Counted from the stretch's first letter, positions 1 to 8,530 are shown. The stretch: 64,000 nt of DNA from JAKZVK01 sp965261065 (GCA_965261065.1 OZ253444.1:7998001-8062000); one strand, 5' to 3'. Notes: a model not told the origin generated them from the letters alone. Numbers and translations: made by a program.

Positions 1-999
1 TTCACGAACCAGGGGCCACTCGTGGACCCGGGCGTGCCATCGGTCCTGAGCGTGGGGCTTACCCCTTACCAACTCGAACGGCCGAATTGGAGCACCGGAA
101 CCACGGGAAGACGGCTAGCCCTGGCTCGATGGCTCACGCAACCCGAGCACCCTCTGACGGCCCGCGTTATGGTCAACCGCATCTGGCAACATCACTTCGG
201 CACGGGATTGGTCACGACCCCCGGCAACTTTGGCAGCAACGGGACGCCTCCGACCCACCCTGAATTGCTCGATTGGCTGGCCACCGAATTCGTGCAGCGC
301 GGCTGGAGTCTCAAGGCGATGCACCGGCTGATCATGACGTCGAGCGTCTATCGGCAGAGTTCACGTGCCGCGGCCGATGTCCTGGGGGTGGACCCGGGCA
401 ACCGGTTGCTCTCGCGATTCCCGCTTCGAAGACTCGATGCCGACGCGCTAAGGGATTCCATCCTGAAGGTGGCCGGCCGCTTGGATACCACCCCGTTTGG
501 TCCGGCGGACGAAGTGGAAGTCAGGCCGGACGGTGAAGTCGTCGCAACGCCGACGGAGCGCGGCTACCGCCGCAGTATCTACGTGTTGCAGCGGCGTTCC
601 AAGCCGGTGACGGCACTCGAGACCTTCGACGCCCCGCTGCTGACCCCCAATTGCCTGCGCCGTTCCCACTCGACCGTTTCATCACAAGCGCTGCAGCTCG
701 AAAACAGTGAGTTGGTTCGCGAGAGCGCACGATATATGGCCGGCCGTGTCATTGACGCCGCCGGTGACGATCCGCAAGAGCAGATCAAGCGCGTCTACTG
801 GACAACTCTGTCGCGTCCTCCGACGGCGGAGGAAACCCGACAAGCCGAAGAGACTCTCCGTGGCCTCATCCGCGAGTGGCGTACACATCTCGAATCAGAA
901 ATGCCGGCCGAGCCGATCGCAGGCAAAGCCCGCTGGCTAGCTCTGGCATCCCTTTGCCACATTTATCTCAACTCGGCGGAGTTTCTGTATGTTAACTAA
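1..999 (+). CDS. DUF1553 (PSD1-type) protein, 5' end outside window
   Basis: The frame is open from base 1, so only the C-terminal part (about 333 residues) is present; the first in-frame start-like codon, a GTG at 22, is internal. The sequence carries hallmarks of the DUF1553 domain: a PGVPSVL stretch near the start, the RLALARWLTQPEHPLTARVMVNR-type region, WQHHFGTGLV, and a C-terminal YLNSAEFLYVN end. Family members usually also carry a DUF1549 and often a cytochrome-c-like or laminin-G domain upstream, and are secreted proteins of Planctomycetes, Verrucomicrobia and Acidobacteria with no established reaction. The DUF1501 gene follows 62 bases downstream, the pairing normally seen for this family, so the two are probably co-transcribed. 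Function is unknown beyond this association. Confidence 0.9.
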   Translation, partial: FTNQGPLVDPGVPSVLSVGLTPYQLERPNWSTGTTGRRLALARWLTQPEHPLTARVMVNRIWQHHFGTGLVTTPGNFGSNGTPPTHPELLDWLATEFVQRGWSLKAMHRLIMTSSVYRQSSRAAADVLGVDPGNRLLSRFPLRRLDADALRDSILKVAGRLDTTPFGPADEVEVRPDGEVVATPTERGYRRSIYVLQRRSKPVTALETFDAPLLTPNCLRRSHSTVSSQALQLENSELVRESARYMAGRVIDAAGDDPQEQIKRVYWTTLSRPPTAEETRQAEETLRGLIREWRTHLESEMPAEPIAGKARWLALASLCHIYLNSAEFLYVN

Positions 1000-1061
1000 G
1001 CGGAACTATGCGGGCCGTTGCTTGGGGTGCTTGTTCTTCATAGATTGATTGAGACGCAACG

Positions 1062-2510
1062 ATGAACGCGAAAGCGAATCTTCCGACCAGACGTGATTTC
1101 TTCTCGAGCGTTGGCGACGGCCTCTACGGCATGGCCCTTGCCTCCTTGCTCGGCAACGAACTGTTCTCGGCCAATCCCGCTCTGGCTGCAACCCCCAGAG
1201 CGGTCTACGATCTCAAGCCGCGGCACCCGCACTTTGAGCCCAAGGCAACGTCAGTCATTCAGCTCTTCATGAACGGCGGGCCGAGCCAAGTCGACCTATT
1301 CGACCCCAAACCTGCGCTCACCAAGTACGCCGGCCGGCCCCCGGGCCGCGATCTCGCAAGCGAAGTCCGCGCCGTTCGCGAGACGGGCGGCCTGATGCCC
1401 TCGCCCTTCCCCTTCGCCAAACACGGCGAGTCGGGCATCGACGTCTCTGATGTCATGCCCCACATCGCCAAGCGGGTAGATGACCTTGCGGTGATTCGCT
1501 CGATGTTCACCACGCACATCGCGCACGAAGCCTCGCTGTTCATCATGCATTCGGGGCGTTTGTTCCCGGGCCGTCCGTCGCTGGGAGCGTGGGTGGTGTA
1601 CGGCCTGGGTACCGAGAACCAGAACCTGCCGGCGTACGTCGTGCTCGACGATCCCAAGGGCTTGCCGGTCAACCACATTCAAAACTGGCAAGCGGGATAC
1701 TTGCCGGCCGTCTATCAGGGGACGCGGGTGCGCTCGGAAGGTTCGCCTGTGCTGAATCTGCATCCGAAGCAAGAGTGGCCCGGTCCGGTCGTAGAGTTGT
1801 CGCGATCACTGCTCCGCCGGTTGGATCAAGCCCACCTGAAGCAACACCCAAGCGAGACAGACCTCGAGGCACGCATCGCCAGTTACGAGCTGGCGGCACG
1901 GATGCAGTTGGCGGCGTCGGATGCCTTGGACGTTGCGCAGGAAAGCGATCGGACACGCGGGAACTATGGGCTGAACAACGAGTCGACCGCGTCGTATGGC
2001 AAGCGCTGCTTGATGGCCCGCCGGCTGGTCGAGCGGGGCGTGCGGTTGGTGCAAATCTACATCGAGGGCCAGATCTGGGATAACCACAGCGCGATCGAAA
2101 AGGGGCTGCGCTATGCCTGTGGCAAAACCGATCAGCCCATCGCCGCCCTGCTGGGGGACCTAAAGGACCGTGGCTTGCTCGATACGACGCTCGTCGTGTG
2201 GGGCGGAGAGTTCGGGCGTCTCCCGATCGCCCAACAGCCCAAGGCCGGTGATGTCGGCCGTGACCACGGTCCGTCCGGTTTCAGTGTCTGGATGGCGGGC
2301 GGCGGCGTGAAAGGCGGCACCGTCTACGGCGCTACCGACGAGATCGGCTACAAAGCGGCCGAGAAGCCGGTCAGTGTTCATGACTTCCACGCCACGATCC
2401 TTCACCTGCTGGGCATGAACCACCGGAACCTATTCTATGAGCGCGAAGGCCGCCCTGAGCGCATTACCGACGAGTTCCCCGCCCGAGTAGTGGACGAGAT
2501 CATAGCGTAG
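1062..2510 (+). CDS. DUF1501 domain-containing secreted protein
   Basis: This 482-residue protein belongs to the DUF1501 family, which is related to the alkaline-phosphatase/sulfatase superfamily but has no proven substrate. The N-terminus has a twin-arginine motif (TRRDFF) followed by a hydrophobic stretch ending near ANPALA, consistent with Tat export. Family landmarks are visible: FMNGGPSQVDLFDPKP, HEASLFIMHSGR, WDNHSAIEKG and WGGEFGRLP followed by RDHGP, the likely metal-site region near the C-terminus. It lies directly behind the DUF1553 gene on the same strand. The length is normal for the family and the frame is intact. The ATG at 1062 was chosen because it gives the twin-arginine signal in the right place. 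Confidence 0.92.
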   Translation: MNAKANLPTRRDFFSSVGDGLYGMALASLLGNELFSANPALAATPRAVYDLKPRHPHFEPKATSVIQLFMNGGPSQVDLFDPKPALTKYAGRPPGRDLASEVRAVRETGGLMPSPFPFAKHGESGIDVSDVMPHIAKRVDDLAVIRSMFTTHIAHEASLFIMHSGRLFPGRPSLGAWVVYGLGTENQNLPAYVVLDDPKGLPVNHIQNWQAGYLPAVYQGTRVRSEGSPVLNLHPKQEWPGPVVELSRSLLRRLDQAHLKQHPSETDLEARIASYELAARMQLAASDALDVAQESDRTRGNYGLNNESTASYGKRCLMARRLVERGVRLVQIYIEGQIWDNHSAIEKGLRYACGKTDQPIAALLGDLKDRGLLDTTLVVWGGEFGRLPIAQQPKAGDVGRDHGPSGFSVWMAGGGVKGGTVYGATDEIGYKAAEKPVSVHDFHATILHLLGMNHRNLFYEREGRPERITDEFPARVVDEIIA

Positions 2511-2874
2511 TCCTCTGATACAAACGGGCGCTCGTAGAGCAAGCAATCTCGGTCCACGGCCCGATTCACAACCTGTTCCGCGTGGCACGTCATCGGCTAA
2601 AAGCGATCCCATTGTGTCCAAAAACTCGATCGGGTCTCGAGTTGTTGTCTCTTAGCGAATTGCGTCCGACGCTCCAAGCGTTGGTGAGCGGTAATAGTGG
2701 ACGCTTGGATGCCAGTCTGACACCCGGTGCCGCGATGCTCTAAAGCTCGCGGCGGCGTTTGCTTGGCTTAGGGTGCGGTACCCGTCACTTGCGTTCCGCG
2801 CTCGGTTTCTTTCCGCCCCCAACCGTGGCGACCGGGGTACACTTGAGGCGACTCGTTCGAAGAGGTACCACATC
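2511..2874 (+). other. Intergenic region, no gene
   Basis: No coding frame with family features was found on either strand. A stem-loop with CCAAGCG/CGCTTGG arms lies near 2670-2710. A TACACT hexamer near 2840 could be the -10 of a promoter for the following gene, but no good -35 accompanies it. Confidence 0.4.
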
Positions 2875-4061
2875 ATGAAACGCACCGTGATGAAAAGCTC
2901 CCCCATGAAAGGCTTACTGTCACGCCGCCACCTGCTAGGCGCCGCCGGCGCGACGGCCGGCCTCGCGGCGCTGCCCGAAAACGCCGTGGGCAAGACCGAT
3001 CGCCTCAAGATCACCAAGATCGAGATGTTTCGCGTCGCCGTCCCCATGCAGGACGACATCATCTACAGCCCCGAGTACGTCGAGACGCCGCTGTTTTCGA
3101 TGGTGCCCAAGTGGATCCTCAAGATTCACACCGACTCCGGCCTCGTCGGGATCGGCGAGAGCACCCGCGGCTCCGACGGCGCCAAGCTTCGCAAAACCGC
3201 CGACGCCATCACCGGCAAGAACGTCTTCGACTTCAACCTGACCGACATCGATCTGCCCGACCGCCACGGCTACGGCGCCTTCGAAACCGCCCTCTACGAC
3301 GTGGCAGGCAAGGCCGTCGGCTGGCCCGTCTACCGCATGCTGGGCGGGTTGGCACAGCGCAAGGTGCTGGTCGGCTACTGGTGCGGACGCAAGAACGCCA
3401 GCGACATGCGCCGTGTCGCCCAGCGTGCCAAGGCGGGTAGGTTCACGTCGATCAAGATCAAGTGCAAGCTCGGCGGTCCGGTGGTCGACGTGATCCAAGC
3501 CATTGCCGACGAAGCCCCGGCATCAAGGCGATCGTCGACCCCAACCAGCGCTTCGTCGACTACGAGAAAACGCTACCCATCGCCAAGGAGCTCGACAAGA
3601 TCGGCAACATGATGGTGCTCGAAGATCCGTTCCCAAAGGGCGACCTGGAAGGCTACCGAAAGCTCCGCGACGAGGTGAGCTACATGGTGTGCCACCACCA
3701 GAGCGACCCCAAGAAGATGATCGAGACCTATTGCGCCGACGCGACCGACATGTTCAACACCTCACCTTTCAGCATGCCGGCCTTCGTGTCGAACTGCTAC
3801 ATCGCCAAGGCGATGGGCATGGACGTGTGGCACGGCTCATCGCACGACATGGGCATTACCGACGCGTCGTATCTGCACGCCTGCGCCGCCGCCGGCAACT
3901 GCACGTACCCGAGCGACATCCTCAGCTATCAGCGCGTGGACGATCTGATCGTCGAGCCGATCAACATCCGCGACAGCTACGCCATCGTCTCCGACAAGCC
4001 GGGCCTGGGGGTGGAACTCGACGAAGACGCCGTCCACCGCTACGAGGTCGACGCGTATTGA
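2875..4061 (+). pseudogene. Tat-exported enolase-superfamily (mandelate racemase/muconate lactonizing) protein, frameshifted
   Basis: Two overlapping frames together encode one protein of about 395 residues of the mandelate racemase/muconate lactonizing group, which usually dehydrates or epimerises sugar acids. The N-terminus is MKRTVMKSSPMKG followed by SRRHLLGAAGATAGLAALP, a Tat-type signal. The first frame carries the capping domain and the KIKCK catalytic-lysine strand (KxK). Near 3525-3530 the frame changes: restoring one G in the CCCCGG run joins it exactly to the second frame (GIKAIVDPNQRF, VLEDPFPKGD). The D and E of those motifs are the first two Mg ligands; the expected third acid is replaced by VCHHQ. 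The start at 2875 excludes a 34-residue extension without family character. Either an assembly deletion or a true pseudogene; not decidable here. Confidence 0.82.
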
Positions 4062-4163
4062 ACCGCCGATTGAGAGTCCACGGCAAACCCGGGAGTACAA
4101 ACTGACCGTGCGGATTCTGACAGCGAACTGCGCATGCGCTGACGATGCTAGAGGTCTTGCGCG

Positions 4164-4427
4164 ATGACGGAACACCATGAAACAGGCCTTCAGCCGCCGC
4201 CGATCGCCAGGCCTCTACATGTAAAGGAGTTCTTCGAGAACGGAGCAGCCGCTTTCGGACGCCAAACCCTTGCGGACAGGGGACGAGAGCAGCAGCATGT
4301 CACAGCCCTGGAACAGAAGCTGCAGAGGAGGAACGAGATCCTAGCCGAGCTGATGGACGAGCACCTCGCCCTGAAAACAGGTATGGGACGACCCTGGAAG
4401 CGGGCCATGATACCATCGGATCGATAG
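4164..4427 (+). pseudogene. Remnant of IS3-family OrfA-like transposase
   Basis: An 87-residue frame contains a stretch resembling the C-terminal leucine-zipper part of IS3-family OrfA proteins: FFENGAAAFGRQ, then LEQKLQRRNEILAELMDEHLALK. The N-terminal helix-turn-helix is missing or unrecognisable and no OrfB follows; just after the ALK segment the sequence only faintly resembles an OrfB start. I read it as a truncated insertion-sequence fossil between the enolase-superfamily gene and the TumAE module. No terminal inverted repeats were found. An unrelated small coiled-coil protein cannot be excluded. Confidence 0.5.
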
Positions 4428-4473
4428 ACCCGGATGCCTTGAAAATCCCCGCCCGAAGGGCGGAACAACTAAC

Positions 4474-4896
4474 TTACGGAGAACGGCCTATCTCCACTTC
4501 CGGCTGAACCAGCACATTGCTAAGCTCGGCTCCCCTTGCCGCGAGGGGAACGTCAAGGACGATGTCCGTGTAGGGTACGCAGGGAATAATCCGGCCGCTG
4601 TCGCCTTTCTTGAGCCGGACCAGGCCGTAGCGTTCCATGGTCTTCAGCGTGCGCGACAGATTGGACTTGGCCCGGCCGGACAATTCGGCCAGTTCGGCGA
4701 GCGAGCCCGGCTCTGCTTCGGCGATTAGGCGGAGGAGGGCGCGGTTTTTGTCGGAGAGAACACGGGCAAAGCTCTCCATGGAGGCGAACCAGACTTTCGG
4801 CTCGGCTCTGCCGGGCTTGTGCTCGCCACCAGCCACGGCGAGGGTCCGTCGCTTCATCTGCTCGTAGCCGGCGATACCGACTTTCAGTCTCTTCAT
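4474..4896 (-). CDS. tumA: TumA-like antitoxin, winged-helix (HVO_A0114-type) regulator
   Basis: This 140-residue protein contains a winged helix-turn-helix of the MarR-like HVO_A0114 type: DKNRALLRLIAEAEPGSLAE, then ELSGRAKSNLSRTLKTMERYGLVRL as recognition helix and wing. In TumE/TumA toxin-antitoxin systems this class of DNA-binding protein is the antitoxin and repressor. Its ATG overlaps the stop of the upstream tumE-like gene in an ATGA (4893-4896), so the two are translationally coupled, toxin first. The probable binding site is the perfect 8-bp inverted repeat at 5279-5297 in the promoter. Naming rests on the wHTH type together with the partner; the gene symbol is by analogy. Confidence 0.75.
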   Translation of the reverse strand: MKRLKVGIAGYEQMKRRTLAVAGGEHKPGRAEPKVWFASMESFARVLSDKNRALLRLIAEAEPGSLAELAELSGRAKSNLSRTLKTMERYGLVRLKKGDSGRIIPCVPYTDIVLDVPLAARGAELSNVLVQPEVEIGRSP

Positions 4897-5270
4897 GGGA
4901 TCACTCTTCTTTCCTTGAGCACCGCGTCCACCTCCGTCCAGAAATCCGCAAGCAACGTAGCCGCGTCTTTGTAGTCGTAAGGCCGGACCTTGCGGACACG
5001 ATGCTTGTGGTCGCGCCGGCTGCGTTGACGGCCGCTCGGCCCAGATGTGGGCTGAACGGCGTGGGCATTGTCAAAGCCGACAAGACGCGCGCTCGTGTCG
5101 TCATGCAGAGTGAGTGAGTAGCTCAGGCCATGCGGCCGTTCAGGGCATGCCGACACCCGCTTGACCGCGAACTTCACCCAGTGTTTTCCAGCAGGATCGA
5201 CTACCAGCACTTGGCCGTCGAGGTCCAAGAGAGTGTCCAGGCTGGGGTCGCGCCCTGCTTCCTCATTCAA
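4893..5270 (-). CDS. tumE: TumE-like toxin (DUF6516 family)
   Basis: The 125-residue product matches the DUF6516/TumE pattern: LDLDGQVLVVDPAGKHWVKF, a YSLTLHD strand, VGFDNAHAV, a basic DHKHRVR segment and an ending YKDAATLLADFWTEVDAVL. TumE proteins are toxins paired with a wHTH antitoxin, as here with the overlapping downstream gene. The frame is closed by a TAA at 5280-5282, so the start must lie between there and the first conserved strand. The TTG at 5270 is the first candidate, and the predicted transcription start falls on or next to it, so the mRNA may be leaderless. A start further inside the gene is possible. The IS3-type remnant nearby suggests the module was acquired by transfer. 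Confidence 0.72.
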   Translation of the reverse strand: MNEEAGRDPSLDTLLDLDGQVLVVDPAGKHWVKFAVKRVSACPERPHGLSYSLTLHDDTSARLVGFDNAHAVQPTSGPSGRQRSRRDHKHRVRKVRPYDYKDAATLLADFWTEVDAVLKERRVIP

Positions 5271-5276
5271 ATGTCT

Positions 5277-5305
5277 ATGTTATCATCTAATGATAACCAT
5301 GTCAA
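5277..5305 (-). promoter_or_regulatory. tumEA promoter with embedded operator palindrome
   Basis: Read on the minus strand there is a consensus TTGACA (5305-5300), a 17-base spacer and TAACAT (5282-5277). The spacer and -10 are covered by a perfect inverted repeat GTTATCAT-CTA-ATGATAAC (5279-5297). A repressor bound there would block RNA polymerase, the usual autoregulation of toxin-antitoxin operons. Confidence 0.7.
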
Positions 5306-5395
5306 CGGTTTTCGAGACGGCCGAGGCGGCCCTCGGGGCGGACAACGTGGGGCCGCTATAGCGGCCACGGAGGCGGGTGGTAAGATGAAAGCGTA

Positions 5396-5896
5396 ATGAG
5401 AATCCTCCAGGCGGGCAAACAACAGCTCATCGGCCTCGAGCCCGAGCAGGAGATCATCGAGAACCTCGTGGCCCAGGCCGGCTACGAGTGCAGCCTGGAG
5501 GAAACCGAGCAGCACATCGTCATCGAGGTACGGCCGGCCGGGGCGACGGACCCGATCCTGTTGTTCGACGCCACCAACGAAGCGAATCAGGCGTGGTTCT
5601 CTCGATGTCAGTTCTATGTGAACCCCGTCTCGGGAGCCGTGCTGCAAACCCCGCTGACGATCGCCAACTGCCGTGATGCCAAGGGACACGCGCTGCACCG
5701 GTTGCGGGTTGCGCTATCCAAGGAACTGCCCGCCTCGTTCCGTCTCCCCGGGGACCAAACGGTAAGTGAACAGGTGGTATACGCCATCCTCTACCGCCTG
5801 CTCGTCGCCCTGAGGGAAACTGGCGTCGCCATCTGTGGCGCGGGCGGAGTCGAGCCGCTCGCCGGCGCCGGCACGGGCCGAGACACCAAGCGCTGA
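5396..5896 (+). CDS. Hypothetical protein
   Basis: A 166-residue protein of unknown function. It begins MRILQAGKQQLIGLEPEQEIIENLVAQAGYECSLEETEQ-type sequence without a signal peptide or membrane segment and has an alternating strand/helix pattern through about residue 145 (IVIEVRPAG, PILLFDATNEANQAWFSR, VVYAILYRLLVALRETG). The last 20 residues are low-complexity Gly/Ala/Arg. Codon use looks normal for the window and no competing frame is convincing, so it is probably real. The ATG at 5396 has only a weak purine-rich stretch upstream. It is divergent from tumEA, with about 125 bases between the two starts. I recognise no family. Confidence 0.55.
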   Translation: MRILQAGKQQLIGLEPEQEIIENLVAQAGYECSLEETEQHIVIEVRPAGATDPILLFDATNEANQAWFSRCQFYVNPVSGAVLQTPLTIANCRDAKGHALHRLRVALSKELPASFRLPGDQTVSEQVVYAILYRLLVALRETGVAICGAGGVEPLAGAGTGRDTKR

Positions 5897-5940
5897 CAGG
5901 CTGTCTCCCGCATCACCATTCCCGCCGGCCTTGGCGGGCC

Positions 5941-6120
5941 CAGTTTAGTACCAATGATACCCTCCCCAATGGGAGGAAGTACCGTGCCCGCGGAGGTACT
6001 CCAGTACTCCTCAAAATGAACCCAAACGGCTATTGTTGGCAGGGCGATTTCGTGGGAAACTGTACATGTACCAGGGAAGATTCGCTGGAGTAGCCGGGGG
6101 GACAACTTCAGTGTAAGTCC
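5941..6120 (+). ncRNA. Candidate structured leader or small RNA ahead of a strong terminator
   Basis: The gap between the hypothetical gene and the Gfo/Idh gene contains no frame worth calling but several hairpins: CCTCCC/GGGAGG (5961-5966 with 5971-5976), and AGTACC at both 5947-5952 and 5978-5983, each able to pair with GGTACT at 5995-6000, so the pairings are mutually exclusive. A palindrome GTACATGTAC sits at 6062-6071. The stretch ends in a near-ideal intrinsic terminator. It matches no riboswitch I can name. Confidence 0.25.
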
Positions 6121-6152
6121 AAGGCTGGCCCGCTTGCGGGCCAGCCTTTTTT
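6121..6152 (+). terminator. Strong intrinsic terminator
   Basis: A perfect 13-bp stem (6121-6133 with 6136-6148, arms starting AAGGCTGGCC) with a two-base TT apex is followed by six Ts (6147-6152). It would end transcripts from the hypothetical gene at 5396 or from a separate RNA, about 220 bases before the Gfo/Idh gene. Confidence 0.85.
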
Positions 6153-6369
6153 GTGTTTGGGGGCCTTGATTTCTCGTCCGACGACGGTATTGGAGAACTT
6201 AAATCCCGCACTACGGCCCGGCCCCGTTGACGAGTACATCCGGTAGCCGCCCTACTCCAGCATCCAGGGGCAGGCATCAAGGGCGATCCGCTCCCGCCGT
6301 CTGCTAGAATCCTCGCCAGGGTCCGGCGTACGCCGGTAGCCCGAGTCCAACCATCGAGGACCACAAGAA

Positions 6370-7698
6370 ATGGCGCAAGACGAGGGTGTGAATCGAAGAG
6401 ACTTCGTACGGACGGCGGTCGGGGTCGGGTCGCTGGCCGGCGCGCCGGCGGCCGCGGCAGCCGCCAGGCCGGCGGCAGGCCGGGTGGTTGGGGCCAACGA
6501 CCGCATCAACATCGGCCTGATCGGTGTCGGCGGACGTGGCAGCAGCCTGATGCGCCTGATCCTGCGCATGGCCGAGGAGCGCGGCGACCTGCAAGTCGCA
6601 GCCGTGTGCGACGTCTATGAGAAACGCAGACGGGTGGCGCAAGAGAAAACGAAGGCCGAATTCGCGACCCTCGATTACCGCGAAGTGCTCGCGCGGCCGG
6701 ATATAGACGCGGTGGTCGTCGCCACGCCCGACCATTGGCATGGCACGATCGCGCTCGATGCGCTCGATCAGGGCAACGACGTCTATCTCGAAAAACCGAT
6801 GTGCCACACCATCGATGAGGCCCGCAAGGTAGCCGCCAAAGTCAACAAAACCGGACGAGTGCTTCAGGTCGGTTCGCAAACCACCTCGGCCAACCAGTGG
6901 TGGAAAGCCCGCAAAGCCATTGCCGACGGCATGATCGGCCCGCTGCTGACGAGTCAGGGCTCCTACCATCGCAACTCGGTGCGGGGCGAGTGGAACTGGG
7001 ATATCGATCCCGATGCCGGGCCGCGGGGCACGGGCGAGAACTATATCGATTGGAAGACTTGGCTAGGCCCGGCGCCGAACCGATCCTGGGACCCCGAGCG
7101 CTTCTTCCGCTTCCGCAAGTTCTGGGACTACTCGGGCGGTATCGCCACCGACCTGTTCTACCACGTGGTCGCGCCGCTCAACATCTGCTGGGGAGAGCCC
7201 CAATTCCCGTATCGCGTCACCGCCAGCGGCGGAATCTATGCTTTCAAAGACCGTGAGGTGCCCGACACTTTCAACCTACTGGCGGACTTCGCCAAGGGCC
7301 ACTCACTGGTGCTCAGCTCGTCCATGGCCAACTCGACCCACATCCCGGGACTGATTCGCGGCCAGGAGGGCACGATTACGATGGTCGAGCACGGCCAGTT
7401 CGAAGGCCGCACCGATTACATCACCGTCTCAAGTGAACGCGCGCACCAGGAGAAATTTGTCGAGAAGGTGGGCTACAAATCCGTCGAGATTTCCGTCGAC
7501 CCGACGCCGCGGGACGCCCACATGAGCAACTTCTTCGAATGCATGCGCACGCGCGAGAAGCCCGTTCTGGACGCCGACACAGCCTACCGGGCCCAAGTGA
7601 CGATCTCGATGGCTGTGGAGAGCTATCGCCGCGGCCGCGTGCTCTACTTCGACCCGGCGAAAGAAAAGATCGTCGATAAGCCGCCGCGCAAGGCGTAG
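6370..7698 (+). CDS. Gfo/Idh/MocA-family oxidoreductase with Tat signal
   Basis: This 442-residue protein is a nucleotide-dependent sugar or polyol oxidoreductase of the Gfo/Idh/MocA family. A twin-arginine signal (NRRDFV, then a Gly/Ala-rich hydrophobic run) occupies about residues 8-38, followed by the Rossmann motif GLIGVGGRG near residue 50, the VVATPDHWHG segment and the family EKP motif at 141-143. The C-terminal part is the beta-sheet substrate domain. Like the glucose-fructose oxidoreductase prototype, it probably works in the periplasm with tightly bound cofactor (inference). A GAGGA sequence precedes the ATG. Downstream lie a cupin and an enolase-superfamily enzyme on the same strand, which suggests a carbohydrate-related group, but the substrate cannot be read from the sequence. 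Confidence 0.93.
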   Translation: MAQDEGVNRRDFVRTAVGVGSLAGAPAAAAAARPAAGRVVGANDRINIGLIGVGGRGSSLMRLILRMAEERGDLQVAAVCDVYEKRRRVAQEKTKAEFATLDYREVLARPDIDAVVVATPDHWHGTIALDALDQGNDVYLEKPMCHTIDEARKVAAKVNKTGRVLQVGSQTTSANQWWKARKAIADGMIGPLLTSQGSYHRNSVRGEWNWDIDPDAGPRGTGENYIDWKTWLGPAPNRSWDPERFFRFRKFWDYSGGIATDLFYHVVAPLNICWGEPQFPYRVTASGGIYAFKDREVPDTFNLLADFAKGHSLVLSSSMANSTHIPGLIRGQEGTITMVEHGQFEGRTDYITVSSERAHQEKFVEKVGYKSVEISVDPTPRDAHMSNFFECMRTREKPVLDADTAYRAQVTISMAVESYRRGRVLYFDPAKEKIVDKPPRKA

Positions 7699-7720
7699 CG
7701 TGTGAAGTCGCGGCGCCATT

Positions 7721-7833
7721 GTAGGGGTGGGCCGCTGCGCCGCCCTGCCTGCCCTTGGCGACACCGGTTGCGCCTGCTTTGAATGTGAGAGCAGATCAGC
7801 GGCGCCGGGGTGGACGCAGCGGTCCACCCCTAC
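7721..7833. repeat. REP-like palindromic doublet
   Basis: The arm at 7721-7739 (GTAGGGGTGGGCCGCTGCG) is repeated inverted at 7815-7833 with one mismatch. Single or half copies of the same motif occur at 58520-58538 and 61862-61894, and a related palindrome at 43514-43597, so this is a dispersed family. Confidence 0.75.
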
Positions 7834-7875
7834 AGCTACACACCGGGCCAAGACTCCTAGTTCTCGTGATTTCCC

Positions 7876-8358
7876 ATGCCTGTTGCCAACTGGAAGACCC
7901 AAACCTACAGCGCCATTCAAAGCCTGCTGTTCAACAACCCTCACCGGGTGATCAACTACCTGGTGAAGGATGACAAAGGCGAGTGGCACAAACGCTCTGA
8001 CATCCCGGCCCCGGTGCGGCGGCTGTATGAAACCGAAGCGCCGCCGGAGCGCACGTGTCTCCAGACCGTGCAGTTTGTTCATCACATGCTTATTCCCCCC
8101 GGCGGACGCCACGTGGCGGAATTGCATATCCACACCGACGCCGAAGAGTTGGTCGTCATCACCCAAGGCGAGGGTACGGCGATGATCGGTGACGAAGCGC
8201 ACCAGGTCTCGCAAGGAGACGTTCTCTACATCCCGCCGAACGCCGAACACGAAGTCCGCAACACGGGCGATGACGCCATGCTGGGCGTTCTCTTCATCAA
8301 CATCCCCACGGGCGACGGCCTGAAGAAACTGCAAGCCGCCCGCGAAGCCGCCGAGTAG
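7876..8358 (+). CDS. Cupin-domain protein
   Basis: A 160-residue single-domain cupin without signal peptide. Cupin motif 1 is visible as GGRHVAELHIHTDAEELVVI, with the HxH pair and glutamate that bind metal, and motif 2 as GDVLYIPPNAEHEVRN with the second histidine. The N-terminal 60 residues (NWKTQTYSAIQSLLFNNPHRVINYL onward) are outside the core fold. Such small cupins are isomerases, dioxygenases or sugar-binding proteins, and the sequence alone does not say which. Its position between a Gfo/Idh oxidoreductase and an enolase-superfamily enzyme makes a role in sugar or sugar-acid metabolism plausible. The palindromic element upstream separates it from the Gfo/Idh gene. Confidence 0.88.
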   Translation: MPVANWKTQTYSAIQSLLFNNPHRVINYLVKDDKGEWHKRSDIPAPVRRLYETEAPPERTCLQTVQFVHHMLIPPGGRHVAELHIHTDAEELVVITQGEGTAMIGDEAHQVSQGDVLYIPPNAEHEVRNTGDDAMLGVLFINIPTGDGLKKLQAAREAAE

Positions 8359-8530
8359 AGGATGGCCGCCCCCAATTGGGCATCCGGGATGGCTATCTGT
8401 CAACGATCTTTTGTGTGGCCTTCCTCTTTGGCCCGTCCCCTCTGGACCATTGCCGTTCGCTCACTGCCGTAATTATCGTCCATCACCGCGCGCCGGCTGT
8501 TTATAATGGCGCTGGAGGCGAAATCCAGCC

